Below are positions 1 to 8,317 of a DNA stretch of 64,000 nucleotides, one piece after another. The DNA lies in contig NZ_JAUZEE010000002.1 of NCBI RefSeq assembly GCF_030705305.1, positions 375,696 through 439,695 of the forward strand, in the 5' to 3' direction. The notes beneath the pieces were generated by a model. That model saw nothing but the letters and a program-made list of their open reading frames with translations, was not told the origin of the DNA and ran no database searches. A program made the translations under genes and the position numbers. This stretch comes from Leptothrix discophora (lineage in GTDB: Bacteria; Pseudomonadota; Gammaproteobacteria; Burkholderiales; Burkholderiaceae_C). Numbering within the stretch: the stretch's first letter is position 1; each line of letters begins with the position of its first letter.

Positions 1-729
1 GGCCAGCGCGACGGTCCAATGGCTGCCAGCTTCCTGCCGCGTGTCCAGCAGGTCGTAGGTTTTGAGCATGCCGACCAGCCCGGAGTGGCCATACGTCTGT
101 GGAGAGAACGAGGGGTCGGTGCGGCGCAGGTAGGAGCCCAGTTCGCTGACGGTGATGCGGCCGGTCGCCGAGTCCGCCGCAAGCAGCTTGACGGCGCTGA
201 CGACCGACCGTGGCCGCTGCTTCGGCTTGGGCGCGGCAGGGGCCTTGACCACGGGCACCGCAGGCACGCCCGGCGGCGTGGCGACCACCGCCTCCGGTGC
301 GACCCATTGGAAGAACTGGTCACTGGCGTTGCGCAGGTCCTCGGGCGTCTTGGCCTCGCCGATCACGTGCACGGTGGCGCCACGCTCGCGCAGCTTGCGG
401 CACAGGCCGGCGAAGTCCGAGTCGCTGGTAACCAGGCAGAACGTCGTGGCGCGCTGGTCGAACAGGGCCTCGATCGCGTCCATCGCCAGCGCGATGTCGG
501 AGGTGTTCTTGCCGGCGGCGTAGGCGTACTGAAGGCAGGGCGTGAATGCCTGCTGCACCAGCACCGTCTGCCACTTGTTGGCCAGCGCCGTATGGCTGCC
601 AAAGCCGCGCCGCAGGACCACCCGGCCGAACTGAGCGGCGACCCGCAATGCGTAGTCGAGGATGGCCGGATCTGCGTTCTCGCAATCGACCAGCACGGCC
701 ACTTTGGCTTCCGGTTCTCCGGCTGACAT
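1..729 (-). CDS. NYN-domain protein with C-terminal OST-HTH (LOTUS) domain, partial
   Basis: The reading frame starts at an ATG at 729 and runs off the left edge, leaving 243 codons in view. Residues 9-130 look like an NYN (LabA/DUF88) domain of the PIN-like nuclease superfamily. The acidic motif LVDCENADP near the N terminus and VTSDSDFAGLCRKLRERG further on are the expected metal-site strands. A proline- and lysine-rich linker follows, then an OST-HTH/LOTUS-like segment (around GRITVSELGSYLRR and YGHSGLVGMLK), a fold thought to bind RNA. Proteins with this pair of domains are inferred to be RNA-processing nucleases; the substrate is unknown. The gene lies downstream of the tRNA-Ala gene on the same strand but is separated from it by a terminator, so it is probably transcribed on its own. 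Confidence 0.85.
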   Translation of the reverse strand, partial: MSAGEPEAKVAVLVDCENADPAILDYALRVAAQFGRVVLRRGFGSHTALANKWQTVLVQQAFTPCLQYAYAAGKNTSDIALAMDAIEALFDQRATTFCLVTSDSDFAGLCRKLRERGATVHVIGEAKTPEDLRNASDQFFQWVAPEAVVATPPGVPAVPVVKAPAAPKPKQRPRSVVSAVKLLAADSATGRITVSELGSYLRRTDPSFSPQTYGHSGLVGMLKTYDLLDTRQEAGSHWTVALA

Positions 730-883
730 GGCAAGTTCTCCCTGACAGCTTGCTGCCACCTGCCGTCCGCCGGTGGGCAAGAGGTTCGTTCTCGATGGAT
801 CCGTCCATGGTAGCCAACGAGGGTCCGAGCCGAGGGCAGGGCGTGGCTGCCGAGGCCTGACCAGGGATCGGTCCTACGCCCCC

Positions 884-916
884 AAAGCAAAGGGCCCTGC
901 ATCGCTGCAGGGCCCT
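884..916 (-). terminator. Rho-independent terminator of the tRNA-Ala gene
   Basis: An 11-bp perfect stem (891-901 with 906-916) closes a 4-base loop. On the minus strand it is followed by TTGCTTT. It sits 16 bases past the CCA end of the tRNA gene, so it most likely ends the tRNA transcript before the NYN gene. Confidence 0.85.
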
Positions 917-932
917 GGCTGTTTCATTCGTG

Positions 933-1008
<76 letters not shown>

Positions 1009-1021
1009 ACGAATGACGCGG

Positions 1022-1027
1022 AGTGTA
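1022..1027 (-). promoter_or_regulatory. Likely -10 element of the tRNA-Ala promoter
   Basis: On the minus strand TACACT lies 13 bases upstream of the tRNA 5' end, the usual place for a sigma-70 -10 box. No convincing -35 box is visible 17 bases further up. Confidence 0.45.
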
Positions 1028-1103
1028 GCAGGGCGCTATCGGGGGCTGGTGTGGCCTTGGTGTAGAAATCGGGCACTTGTGGTCCAGTGATGGGGGATGG
1101 GGG

Positions 1104-1970
1104 ATGGAGATGGCTGGGGACGGGATCAACCAGGCGGCGCTGGATGCGCTCTATGACAACCGCGCGCGGGTGCCCGAGCATGGGCAGATCTTCGAGCGCT
1201 GGGCAGGCGCGTCGGCGCGGGCGAGGGAGCGTCTGCCGGGCGTGCAGGTGGACCTGGCCTATGGACCGACAGCCGGGCAGCGGCTCGACGTGTTTCCTTG
1301 TGACGAGGACGGCGCGCCGGTGCTGTTCTTCATCCACGGCGGCTGGTGGCGCTCGCTGGACAAGTCGCAGCATGGCTTCGTCGCGCCGGCCTTCGTGCAG
1401 GGCGGCGCGACGGTGGTGGTGCCGAACTACGACCTGTGCCCGGCCGTGTCGATTGGCGAGATCGCGCAGCAGATGACCCGGGCGCTGGCCTGGACCTGGC
1501 GCGAGATCGGCCGGTTCGGTGCGGACCGGCGCCGGCTGCTGGTCGTCGGGCATTCGGCCGGGGCGCACCTGGCGGCCATGATGCTGGCGTGTGACTGGGC
1601 GCATGTCGGTGCCGACCTGCCGACCGACCTGGTGCGGCGTTCGGTCGGGCTGTCCGGGGTCTACGACCTGGAACCGGTCTCGCGCGTGGGTTTCCTGCGC
1701 GATGACCTGCGGCTGGCCGCGGCCGACGTGCCGCGCTGGAGCCCCGCATCGTTTCCGGCGCCCAGGGGACGCCACGCGGCCTTCGTCGGTGGCGACGAGA
1801 GCACGGCCTTTCTGGCCCAGAACGCCGCGCTGGCGCGGGCCTGGGGGCCGCGCGCGGTGCCGGTCTGCGAGACCTTGCCCGGCCTGAACCACTTCACCAT
1901 CGTCGACGAACTGGCCGAGCCCGGTACGCGCGCGCAGTCGCTGGTGTTCGAGTGGCTGGACGAGGTCTGA
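1104..1970 (+). CDS. alpha/beta hydrolase, arylformamidase/carboxylesterase-like
   Basis: The product is 288 residues from the ATG at 1104, chosen because a G-rich Shine-Dalgarno-like run precedes it; an earlier in-frame TTG (1077) has none. The alpha/beta-hydrolase landmarks are present: HGGWW (oxyanion hole, as in hormone-sensitive-lipase and kynurenine formamidase-type enzymes), the nucleophile elbow GHSAG, and a C-terminal LNHFTIVDEL supplying the likely catalytic histidine. The HGGWWR motif and size resemble the KynB/AFMID-like branch, but no tryptophan-degradation gene is nearby, so the substrate is not assigned. No signal peptide is seen; it is probably cytoplasmic. Its stop codon abuts that of the convergent RnfB-like gene with no spacer. 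Confidence 0.85.
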   Translation: MEMAGDGINQAALDALYDNRARVPEHGQIFERWAGASARARERLPGVQVDLAYGPTAGQRLDVFPCDEDGAPVLFFIHGGWWRSLDKSQHGFVAPAFVQGGATVVVPNYDLCPAVSIGEIAQQMTRALAWTWREIGRFGADRRRLLVVGHSAGAHLAAMMLACDWAHVGADLPTDLVRRSVGLSGVYDLEPVSRVGFLRDDLRLAAADVPRWSPASFPAPRGRHAAFVGGDESTAFLAQNAALARAWGPRAVPVCETLPGLNHFTIVDELAEPGTRAQSLVFEWLDEV

Positions 1971-2642
1971 TCAGCCTGCGTCCGGCTTGCGCTGCGAGCG
2001 CGCCCGCGCCAGCGCGGCCTGGATGACGGCGCGCTTGCGGGCGAGTTCCTCGCCGTGGGCGTCGCGGGTCAGGGTCTCGAGGTTCGCGAGCTTGTGCTCG
2101 GCCTTGCCCTGCAGCGTGCGGGCGTGGCGTTCGCGCAGCCGCTCGCGGCGGGCCTGGCGTTCGCGGTAGAGCCGGCGGGCCTCGTCGGCCTGCGCCACGC
2201 TCCAGGCCGACCAGCCGCTGCGGCCTGGCGTGACGACCTCCAGCGCGATGCAGTCGACCGGGCAGGCGGGGATGCACAGCTCGCAGCCGGTGCAGTCGGC
2301 CTCGACGACGGTGTGCATGCGCTTGTGGCTGCCGACGATGCAGTCGACCGGGCAGGCCTTGATGCACAGGGTGCAGCCGATGCACCAGTCCTCGTCGATC
2401 CAGGCGATGGTGCGCGGGCCTTCATGGCCGCAGGCCGGATCGAGCGCCTGCACGGCCTGGCCGGTGATGTCGGCCAGGCGCTGGACACCCTCGGTGCCGC
2501 CGGGCGGGCAGCGGTTGATCGGCGCCCGGCCGGCCACGATCGCCTCGGCATAGCCGTGGCAGTCCGGCTCGCCGCAGCGGGTGCACTGGGTCTGCGGCAG
2601 CGCCGCGTCGACCTGTGCGATCGTGTGGACCGGCCGTGCCAG
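1971..2642 (-). CDS. RnfB-like ferredoxin with three Fe-S motifs (start uncertain, apparent CTG)
   Basis: The protein carries an N-terminal four-cysteine Fe-S motif (CTRCGEPDC followed by INRCPPGG) and two classical [4Fe-4S] motifs (CIGCTLCIKACPVDC and CTGCELCIPACPVDC). It ends in a basic, charged helical tail. This is the layout of stand-alone RnfB-type proteins common in betaproteobacteria; no other rnf genes are in view, so it is best read as a soluble electron carrier. Homologues usually start about ten residues before the ALPQTQC segment. The only candidate there is CTG at 2642, five bases after the phaZ stop. The nearest in-frame ATG, GTG or TTG start is a GTG at 2816, deep inside phaZ. 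It is cotranscribed with phaZ, probably by translational coupling. Confidence 0.85.
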   Translation of the reverse strand: MARPVHTIAQVDAALPQTQCTRCGEPDCHGYAEAIVAGRAPINRCPPGGTEGVQRLADITGQAVQALDPACGHEGPRTIAWIDEDWCIGCTLCIKACPVDCIVGSHKRMHTVVEADCTGCELCIPACPVDCIALEVVTPGRSGWSAWSVAQADEARRLYRERQARRERLRERHARTLQGKAEHKLANLETLTRDAHGEELARKRAVIQAALARARSQRKPDAG

Positions 2643-2646
2643 ACGG

Positions 2647-3888
2647 TCAGCCCTGGTGCTTGAGGATGAAGGAACGGATCTCGGGATAGGCCATCTCGCG
2701 CCAGCGGCGGCCCGAGAAGATGCCGTAGTGGCCGGCGCCCTGGACGATGTAGTGGCGCTTGCTGGCCTCGTCGATGCCGCTGCACAGGCCTTGCGCGGCC
2801 TCGGTCTGGCCGGCACCGGAGATGTCGTCCAGCTCGCCTTCGACCGTCAGCAGCGCGGTCTTGGTGATGTCCTGCGGACGCACCGCCTGGCCGCGCACCT
2901 TCCACGTGCCGTAGACCAGCGCGAAGTCCTGGAACACCGTCTTGATGGTGTCGAGGTAGTACTCGGCCGGCATGTCCAGCACGGCGTTGTACTCGTCGTA
3001 GAACTTGCGGTGCGCGTCGACGCTGTCGTCATCGCCGCGGATCAGGTCGAGGAAGTAGTCCCAGTGCGAGTTGACGTGGCGATCGGGGTTCATCGCCACG
3101 AAGCCGGTGTGCTGCATGAAGCCCGGGTAGACGCGCCGGCCGACGCCGGGGAAGTTCTGCGGCACGCGGTAGATGACGTTGCTCTCGAACCACTCGTGGC
3201 TGCGGTTCATCGCCAGGTTGTTGACCGCGGTGGGGCTCTTGCGGGCGTCGATCGGGCCGCCCATCATGGTCATCGTGCGTGGCGTGGCCTCGCCGTTGCT
3301 GGCCAGCAGCGAGATCGCGGCCAGCACCGGCACGGTGGGCTGGCAGACCGAGATCACGTTGACCTCGGGGCCGATCTGGCGGATGAAGTCCTGCACGTAG
3401 GCGACGTAGTCGTCGAGGTGGAAGGCGCCGTCCGACAGCGGCACCATGCGGGCGTCGACCCAGTCGGTGATGTAGACCTTGTGGTCCTGCAGCAGCGTGC
3501 GCACGGTGTCGCGCAGCAGCGTGCTGTGGTGGCCCGACAGCGGCGCGACGACCAGCACGGCCGGCTGGGCGCGCATGCGCTCGAGCAGCTGGGCGTTGTC
3601 GGTGTAGCGCTTGAAGCGCAGCAGGCGGCAGAAGGGACGCGCCTCGACGGTCTGCTCCTGCACCGCGACGTCCACGCCACCGACCTTGACCGAGGTGATC
3701 TCGAAAGCCGGCTTCTCGTATTCCTTGGTCAGCCGGTGCAGCAGGTCGAAGCCGGCGGCCATGCGCTGGGAACCTGGCGCATTGGCGAACGGCGACATCG
3801 GATGGCTGTACAGCTTGGCCGACGCGCTGGCGAATTCGGCGAACGGGCTCAGCAGGGCACGCTGGGTTTCATAGAGCTGGTAGAGCAT
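2647..3888 (-). CDS. phaZ: intracellular poly(3-hydroxybutyrate) depolymerase
   Basis: The 413-residue product matches intracellular PHB depolymerases of the Ralstonia PhaZ1 type, which mobilise storage granules. These enzymes use a cysteine in place of the lipase-box serine. Here the nucleophile is Cys182 in VCQPTVP, with Asp354 (GELDD) and His387 (GAGHYG) at the positions expected from Ralstonia Cys183, Asp355 and His388. There is no signal peptide, as expected for a cytoplasmic, granule-associated enzyme. The ATG at 3888 is preceded by AAAGGAT, a good ribosome site, and gives the typical MLYQLYE start. The RnfB-like gene follows within a few bases. A TTGC/GCAA inverted repeat at 3945-3962 may be regulatory. 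Confidence 0.95.
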   Translation of the reverse strand: MLYQLYETQRALLSPFAEFASASAKLYSHPMSPFANAPGSQRMAAGFDLLHRLTKEYEKPAFEITSVKVGGVDVAVQEQTVEARPFCRLLRFKRYTDNAQLLERMRAQPAVLVVAPLSGHHSTLLRDTVRTLLQDHKVYITDWVDARMVPLSDGAFHLDDYVAYVQDFIRQIGPEVNVISVCQPTVPVLAAISLLASNGEATPRTMTMMGGPIDARKSPTAVNNLAMNRSHEWFESNVIYRVPQNFPGVGRRVYPGFMQHTGFVAMNPDRHVNSHWDYFLDLIRGDDDSVDAHRKFYDEYNAVLDMPAEYYLDTIKTVFQDFALVYGTWKVRGQAVRPQDITKTALLTVEGELDDISGAGQTEAAQGLCSGIDEASKRHYIVQGAGHYGIFSGRRWREMAYPEIRSFILKHQG

Positions 3889-3944
3889 CGCGCATCCTTT
3901 TGGGGCAATCGGGGCCGATCGGGTCACGGCAGACAGCATGAGGG

Positions 3945-3962
3945 TTGCATGCTGCACCGCAA
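3945..3962. promoter_or_regulatory. TTGC...GCAA inverted repeat upstream of phaZ
   Basis: Four-base arms TTGC and GCAA flank a TGC/GCA-rich core 57-74 bases before the phaZ start. PhaR-type regulators of PHB genes bind TGC/GCA-rich dyads, so this is a possible operator. The match is short and may be chance. Confidence 0.25.
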
Positions 3963-4154
3963 CATTCTATCCGGGACACCCCGAAGCCGGAGCTTCCCGA
4001 AGGCTTTGACCGGCATCAAGTCGGCAAAAGTGCGAGCTTGCGGGGCGGCGCTGAAAGGGTGCTGACAGCGTGCTGGACAGGACCACGAAGGACGCCTGGA
4101 CAGCCGTTCGACGCCGGGTGGGACCGCCACGCCGCCGTCCCCCAGGGTGAGGGA

Positions 4155-5018
4155 TCAGGCCGGCTGCAGGTGATCGAAGACCGGCAGCAGGGCGTCCTGC
4201 CAGTGGGTCAGCTCGTGCTCGTGGATCTGCAGATGGCGCAGGCAGTCGCCGCCACGCTGGATCCACTCGGGCGCGTCGGGCTGGCCCTCGTGGCTGTGCA
4301 CCAGGTGCTCGGCGACGACGGTGGCGGCCAGCAGCACGCGCACCGGCTCGGCGATGCTGCGGTCCTGCATCGCCTCGACCTCGTGGTGCAGGCGGATGGC
4401 GGTCTTCAGGTCCTCGGGCAGGCCCCAGGTGCGGGCGACCAGCGCGCCGACGATGGTGTGGTCGGTCTTGTGGTTGAGCTGCTCGGTCAGCGTGTGGGTG
4501 CGGTCGATGCGCGCGCGCGCCTCGACCAGCGTGGCGGCATAGCCCGGCAGGCCCTGCAGCATCACCGGGATGCCGACATCGCAGAACAGCCCCAGCGTGT
4601 GGGCCAGGTCCGGCGAGGTGCCATAGAGCTGGCGGCCGATGTAGCCCATGGCCAGCGCGCGGCGCGAGGAGCCGAGCCAGAAGGTCTCCAGCAGCGGGTG
4701 GTTCAGCGGCAGCGCGCGGGCGGTCAGGAACTGGGTCAGCAGCACGGCCGTCTGGCGCAGGCCCAGCAGCGACATCGCCTGCGGCACGTTGTCGACGCCG
4801 CGGCCGCGGCTGTAGACGGGGCTGTTGGCCGCGCGCACGAGCGAGGCGGCCATGGCGACGTCGGCCGAGGCGATCGCGGCGACGGCGTCCCAGTCGGGAT
4901 CGGCTTCGGCCATCACCGCCTGCAGCCGCGTCAGCAGCTCGGGGCAGGGCGGGATGGTCAACGTCCGCACGGGGCCCGAGCTTCGGGCATGGTCGAGTTC
5001 TTGATCGATGGAGGACAT
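4155..5018 (-). CDS. HDOD-domain protein
   Basis: The 287-residue product is almost entirely an HDOD domain, a helical relative of HD hydrolases found in bacterial signalling proteins. The N-terminal LPPCPELLTRL-like segment (here IPPCPELLTRLQAVMAEA) and the helices around SLVRAANSPVYSRG and AMSLLGLRQTAVLL are typical. HDOD proteins usually lack the metal-binding residues of HD phosphohydrolases and act as scaffolds or regulators; no output domain is attached here. The ATG at 5018 was preferred to upstream in-frame starts, which would add a basic, low-complexity stretch. It follows hppA on the same strand after about 140 bases. The target is unknown. Confidence 0.85.
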   Translation of the reverse strand: MSSIDQELDHARSSGPVRTLTIPPCPELLTRLQAVMAEADPDWDAVAAIASADVAMAASLVRAANSPVYSRGRGVDNVPQAMSLLGLRQTAVLLTQFLTARALPLNHPLLETFWLGSSRRALAMGYIGRQLYGTSPDLAHTLGLFCDVGIPVMLQGLPGYAATLVEARARIDRTHTLTEQLNHKTDHTIVGALVARTWGLPEDLKTAIRLHHEVEAMQDRSIAEPVRVLLAATVVAEHLVHSHEGQPDAPEWIQRGGDCLRHLQIHEHELTHWQDALLPVFDHLQPA

Positions 5019-5159
5019 GGCCGGACGTGGAGCGGACTGAGCGCCCACTCTAGGTTGCCCTCGGCGGCCCTGAAAAGGAGAACAGCGCGGACGAAGCCGC
5101 GCTGTTCGCACTGGACATCGACCGGGCGGAACGGGCCGCCGGGTCGATCGGGCCGCGCC

Positions 5160-7325
5160 CTACTGGCTGGCCGCCGGAGCGGCAACCGGTGCGGAGGCCG
5201 CGGCCGACTGGACCTGCGCGGCCGGCTCGGCATGCGCGGCCCTGGGGGTCTGGGCCGCACCGGCCGGCAGCAGCGGCACGATCAGCAGCGCCACGATGTT
5301 GATGATCTTGATCAGCGGGTTGACGGCCGGGCCGGCGGTGTCCTTGTACGGATCGCCGACGGTGTCGCCGGTGACGGCCGCCTTGTGCGCCTCGCTGCCC
5401 TTCTTGTGCAGCGTGCCGTCGGTGTCCTTGAAGCCTTCCTCGATCAGCTTCTTGGCGTTGTCCCAGGCGCCACCGCCGGTGCACATGGAGATGCCGACGA
5501 ACAGGCCGGTGACGATGGTGCCCATCAGCAGGCCGCCGAGTGCGGCCGGGCCCAGCAGCAGGCCGACCAGGATGGGCGCGACCACCGGCAGCAGCGAGGG
5601 CACGATCATTTCCTTGATCGCCGCCGTGGTCAGCATGTCGACCGCCGCGCTGTAGTCCGGCTTGCGCTTGCCGGCCATGATCTGGCCGTCGGCGAACTGC
5701 TTGCGCACCTCGACGACCACCGCACCGGCCGCGCGGCCGACCGCCTCCATCGCCATCGCGCCGAACAGGTAGGGGATCAGGCCGCCGATGAACAGGCCGA
5801 CGATCACCTTGTGGTCCGACAGGTCGAAGGTCAGCGCCATGCCGCGCGCCTCCAGCGCGTGGGTGTAGTCGGCGAACAGCACCAGCGCGGCCAGGCCGGC
5901 CGAGCCGATCGCATAGCCCTTGGTGACGGCCTTGGTCGTGTTGCCCACGGCGTCCAGCGGGTCGGTGATGTCGCGCACGCTGGCGGGCAGCTCGGCCATC
6001 TCGGCGATGCCGCCGGCGTTGTCGGTGATCGGGCCGTAGGCGTCCAGCGCGACGACGATGCCGGCCATCGACAGCATCGAGGTCGCCGCGATCGCGATGC
6101 CGTACAGGCCGGCCAGCGCATGCGCCGCATAGATCGCCACGCAGATGAAGGCGACCGGCCAGGCGGTCGACTTCATGCTCACGCCCAGGCCCGCGATGAT
6201 GTTGGTGCCGTGGCCGGTCGTGGAAGCCTGCGCGATGTGCTGCACCGGGCTGAACTGCGTGCCGGTGTAGAACTCGGTGATCCAGACCATCGCGGCGGTC
6301 AGCAGCAGGCCGACCACGCAGGCGCCGAACAGGCTGGTCGCGCTGGCGCTGGCGCCGCCGGCCATCTGCACCGGCTGCGGGAACATCGCGTGGGTCACGA
6401 AGTAGAAGGCCACCAGCGACAACAGGCCCGCGACGACGAGGCCCTTGTAGAGCGCCGGCATCACGTTCTTCATGCCGGGGCTGGCCTTGACGAACTGGCA
6501 GCCGATGATGGAGGCGATGATGGACACGCCACCCAGCGCCAGCGGGTAGACCACCGCGGTCAGCGCCGCGCCGGTCACCATCAGCGCGCCCAGCGCCATC
6601 GCGGCGATCAGCGTGACGGCGTAGGTCTCGAACAGGTCGGCGGCCATGCCGGCGCAGTCGCCGACGTTGTCGCCCACGTTGTCGGCGATCACGGCTGGGT
6701 TGCGCGGGTCGTCCTCGGGGATGCCGGCCTCGACCTTGCCGACGAGGTCGGCGCCGACGTCCGCGCCCTTGGTGAAGATGCCGCCGCCCAGGCGCGCGAA
6801 GATCGAGATCAACGAGGAACCGAAGGCCAGGCCGAGCAGCGGCTTGAGCGTCTCGCTGGCCACGTTGGTGCCGCCGGTGATGGCGTAGAAGAAACCGGTC
6901 ACGCCCAGCAGGCCCAGGCCGACCACCAGCATGCCGGTGATGGCGCCGCCGCGGAAGGCGACGTCCAGCGCCGGGCCGATGCCGCGCGTTGCCGCCTGCG
7001 CGGTGCGCACGTTCGCGCGCACCGACACGTTCATGCCGATGAAGCCGCAGGCACCCGACAGCACCGCGCCGAGCACGAAGCCGGCCGCCGTCAGGCCACC
7101 CAGGAACAGCGCGATCGGGATCGCCAGCACCACGCCGACGACGGCGATGGTGCGGTACTGCCGTGCCAGGTAGGCGGCCGCACCCTGCTGGACCGCCGCG
7201 GAGATCTCCTGCATGCGGGCGTTGCCCGCGTCCTGGCCCAGGATCCAGCTGCGGGTGACGAAGCCGTAGATGACGGCTGCCACGCCACAGAGCAGCGCCA
7301 GCATCAGCGCCGTGGATGACGACAT
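5160..7325 (-). CDS. hppA: K+-insensitive, H+-translocating membrane pyrophosphatase
   Basis: The 721-residue integral membrane protein (about 16 hydrophobic segments) couples pyrophosphate hydrolysis to proton export. The substrate-site motifs are intact: [11 protein letters not shown] (189-199) and [19 protein letters not shown] (from 215). In GNTTKAVTK (461-469) Lys465 replaces the alanine of K+-dependent enzymes and Thr468 follows, the signature of the K+-independent subclass. An alanine-rich tail of about 35 residues follows the last membrane segment. The ATG at 7325 has the ribosome site AGGAAGG. It diverges from ppa, the soluble enzyme for the same reaction. Confidence 0.97.
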   Translation of the reverse strand: MSSSTALMLALLCGVAAVIYGFVTRSWILGQDAGNARMQEISAAVQQGAAAYLARQYRTIAVVGVVLAIPIALFLGGLTAAGFVLGAVLSGACGFIGMNVSVRANVRTAQAATRGIGPALDVAFRGGAITGMLVVGLGLLGVTGFFYAITGGTNVASETLKPLLGLAFGSSLISIFARLGGGIFTKGADVGADLVGKVEAGIPEDDPRNPAVIADNVGDNVGDCAGMAADLFETYAVTLIAAMALGALMVTGAALTAVVYPLALGGVSIIASIIGCQFVKASPGMKNVMPALYKGLVVAGLLSLVAFYFVTHAMFPQPVQMAGGASASATSLFGACVVGLLLTAAMVWITEFYTGTQFSPVQHIAQASTTGHGTNIIAGLGVSMKSTAWPVAFICVAIYAAHALAGLYGIAIAATSMLSMAGIVVALDAYGPITDNAGGIAEMAELPASVRDITDPLDAVGNTTKAVTKGYAIGSAGLAALVLFADYTHALEARGMALTFDLSDHKVIVGLFIGGLIPYLFGAMAMEAVGRAAGAVVVEVRKQFADGQIMAGKRKPDYSAAVDMLTTAAIKEMIVPSLLPVVAPILVGLLLGPAALGGLLMGTIVTGLFVGISMCTGGGAWDNAKKLIEEGFKDTDGTLHKKGSEAHKAAVTGDTVGDPYKDTAGPAVNPLIKIINIVALLIVPLLPAGAAQTPRAAHAEPAAQVQSAAASAPVAAPAASQ

Positions 7326-7631
7326 GGGGTTTCCTTCCTCATCGATTGATCATCGGGAGCGTCGGGGGCGCAGACCGCCCGTCCAGCGCATCGTGCCTGC
7401 GGTGCCTCCTGGGAGGCCGGGCCATGCTAGGGGAAGGGTTTCAGCGCCCCGACCCGTGTTTTCCAGCACGTTCCATCGCAGGACCGGGCCGGCTGATCTG
7501 GGTCAGCCGCGCAAGGCCGCCGCAAGCCCCGACCGTAGAATCCGGGCGATTCCCGGTTGACGGCAACCCGGCTTTCGCAGCCGGAAGCACGCCTCGCCGA
7601 CCCCGTCCTACCCACCACCTGGCCGATCCCC
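7326..7631. promoter_or_regulatory. 306-bp divergent gap between hppA and ppa
   Basis: This gap must hold both promoters. TAGAAT at 7536-7541 is a reasonable plus-strand -10 box for ppa, with a weak -35. I see no clear hppA promoter, operator palindrome or terminator, and no coding potential. Confidence 0.4.
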
Positions 7632-8174
7632 ATGAGCCTGCACAACGTCACCCCCGGCAACAAGGCACCCGAGCAGTTCAACGTGATCATCGAGATCCCG
7701 ATGAACGCCGACCCGATCAAGTACGAGGTCGACAAGGAAACCGGCGCAATCTTCGTCGACCGCTTCATGACCACGGCCATGCACTACCCGTGCAACTACG
7801 GCTACATCCCGCAGACCCTGGCCGATGACGGCGATCCGGTCGACGTGCTGGTCATCACGCCCTATCCGCTGACCCCCGGCGTGGTCGTGACCTGCCGCCC
7901 GATCGGCGTGCTGAAGATGGACGACGAGGCCGGTGGCGATGCCAAGCTGCTCGCCGTGCCGATCGACAAGATCCTGCCGATCTACACCCACTGGCAGAAG
8001 CCCGAGGACATGAACCAGATGCGCCTGAAGGCGATCCAGCATTTCTTCGAGCACTACAAGGATCTGGAAGTCGGCAAGTGGGTCAAGGTCCAGGGCTGGG
8101 AAGGCCCCGAGTCGGCCAAGGCCGAGGTCACGACCGGCATGGAGAACTACGCCAAGGCCGAACAGAAGGCCTGA
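7632..8174 (+). CDS. ppa: soluble inorganic pyrophosphatase (family I)
   Basis: The 180-residue cytoplasmic enzyme hydrolyses pyrophosphate to phosphate and so pulls biosynthetic reactions forward. It has the family I signature [10 protein letters not shown] with its three metal-binding aspartates, the upstream IEIPMN strand, and KYEVDKETG with active-site basic residues. Length matches bacterial family I enzymes. The ATG at 7632 gives the standard MSLHNVTPG start. A strong terminator follows 40 bases after the stop. Divergent to hppA, so the cell pairs an energy-conserving and a dissipating pyrophosphatase at one locus. Confidence 0.97.
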   Translation: MSLHNVTPGNKAPEQFNVIIEIPMNADPIKYEVDKETGAIFVDRFMTTAMHYPCNYGYIPQTLADDGDPVDVLVITPYPLTPGVVVTCRPIGVLKMDDEAGGDAKLLAVPIDKILPIYTHWQKPEDMNQMRLKAIQHFFEHYKDLEVGKWVKVQGWEGPESAKAEVTTGMENYAKAEQKA

Positions 8175-8214
8175 CCGGCGCGAGCCTCGCGCTCGACCGC
8201 TTCCGCACCCGCGC

Positions 8215-8243
8215 AGAGGGCCCCGAGGGGCCCTCTTCTTTTT
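8215..8243 (+). terminator. Rho-independent terminator after ppa
   Basis: A 10-bp perfect stem (8215-8224 with 8227-8236) is followed by TTCTTTTT. It ends the ppa transcript about 40 bases past the stop. Confidence 0.9.
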
Positions 8244-8317
8244 CCGCCACCGATTGATTTAGTCTCGCGGCTTCGTGCCCGCGGGGCGGGCGTCATCGAT
8301 GGCTTGCACGAGGTGTC

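Noticed and set aside
3945..7319. A 1124-codon plus-strand open frame opposite hppA and the HDOD gene
   Set aside because: Low-complexity His/Arg/Gly translation; the minus strand encodes an unmistakable H+-pyrophosphatase.
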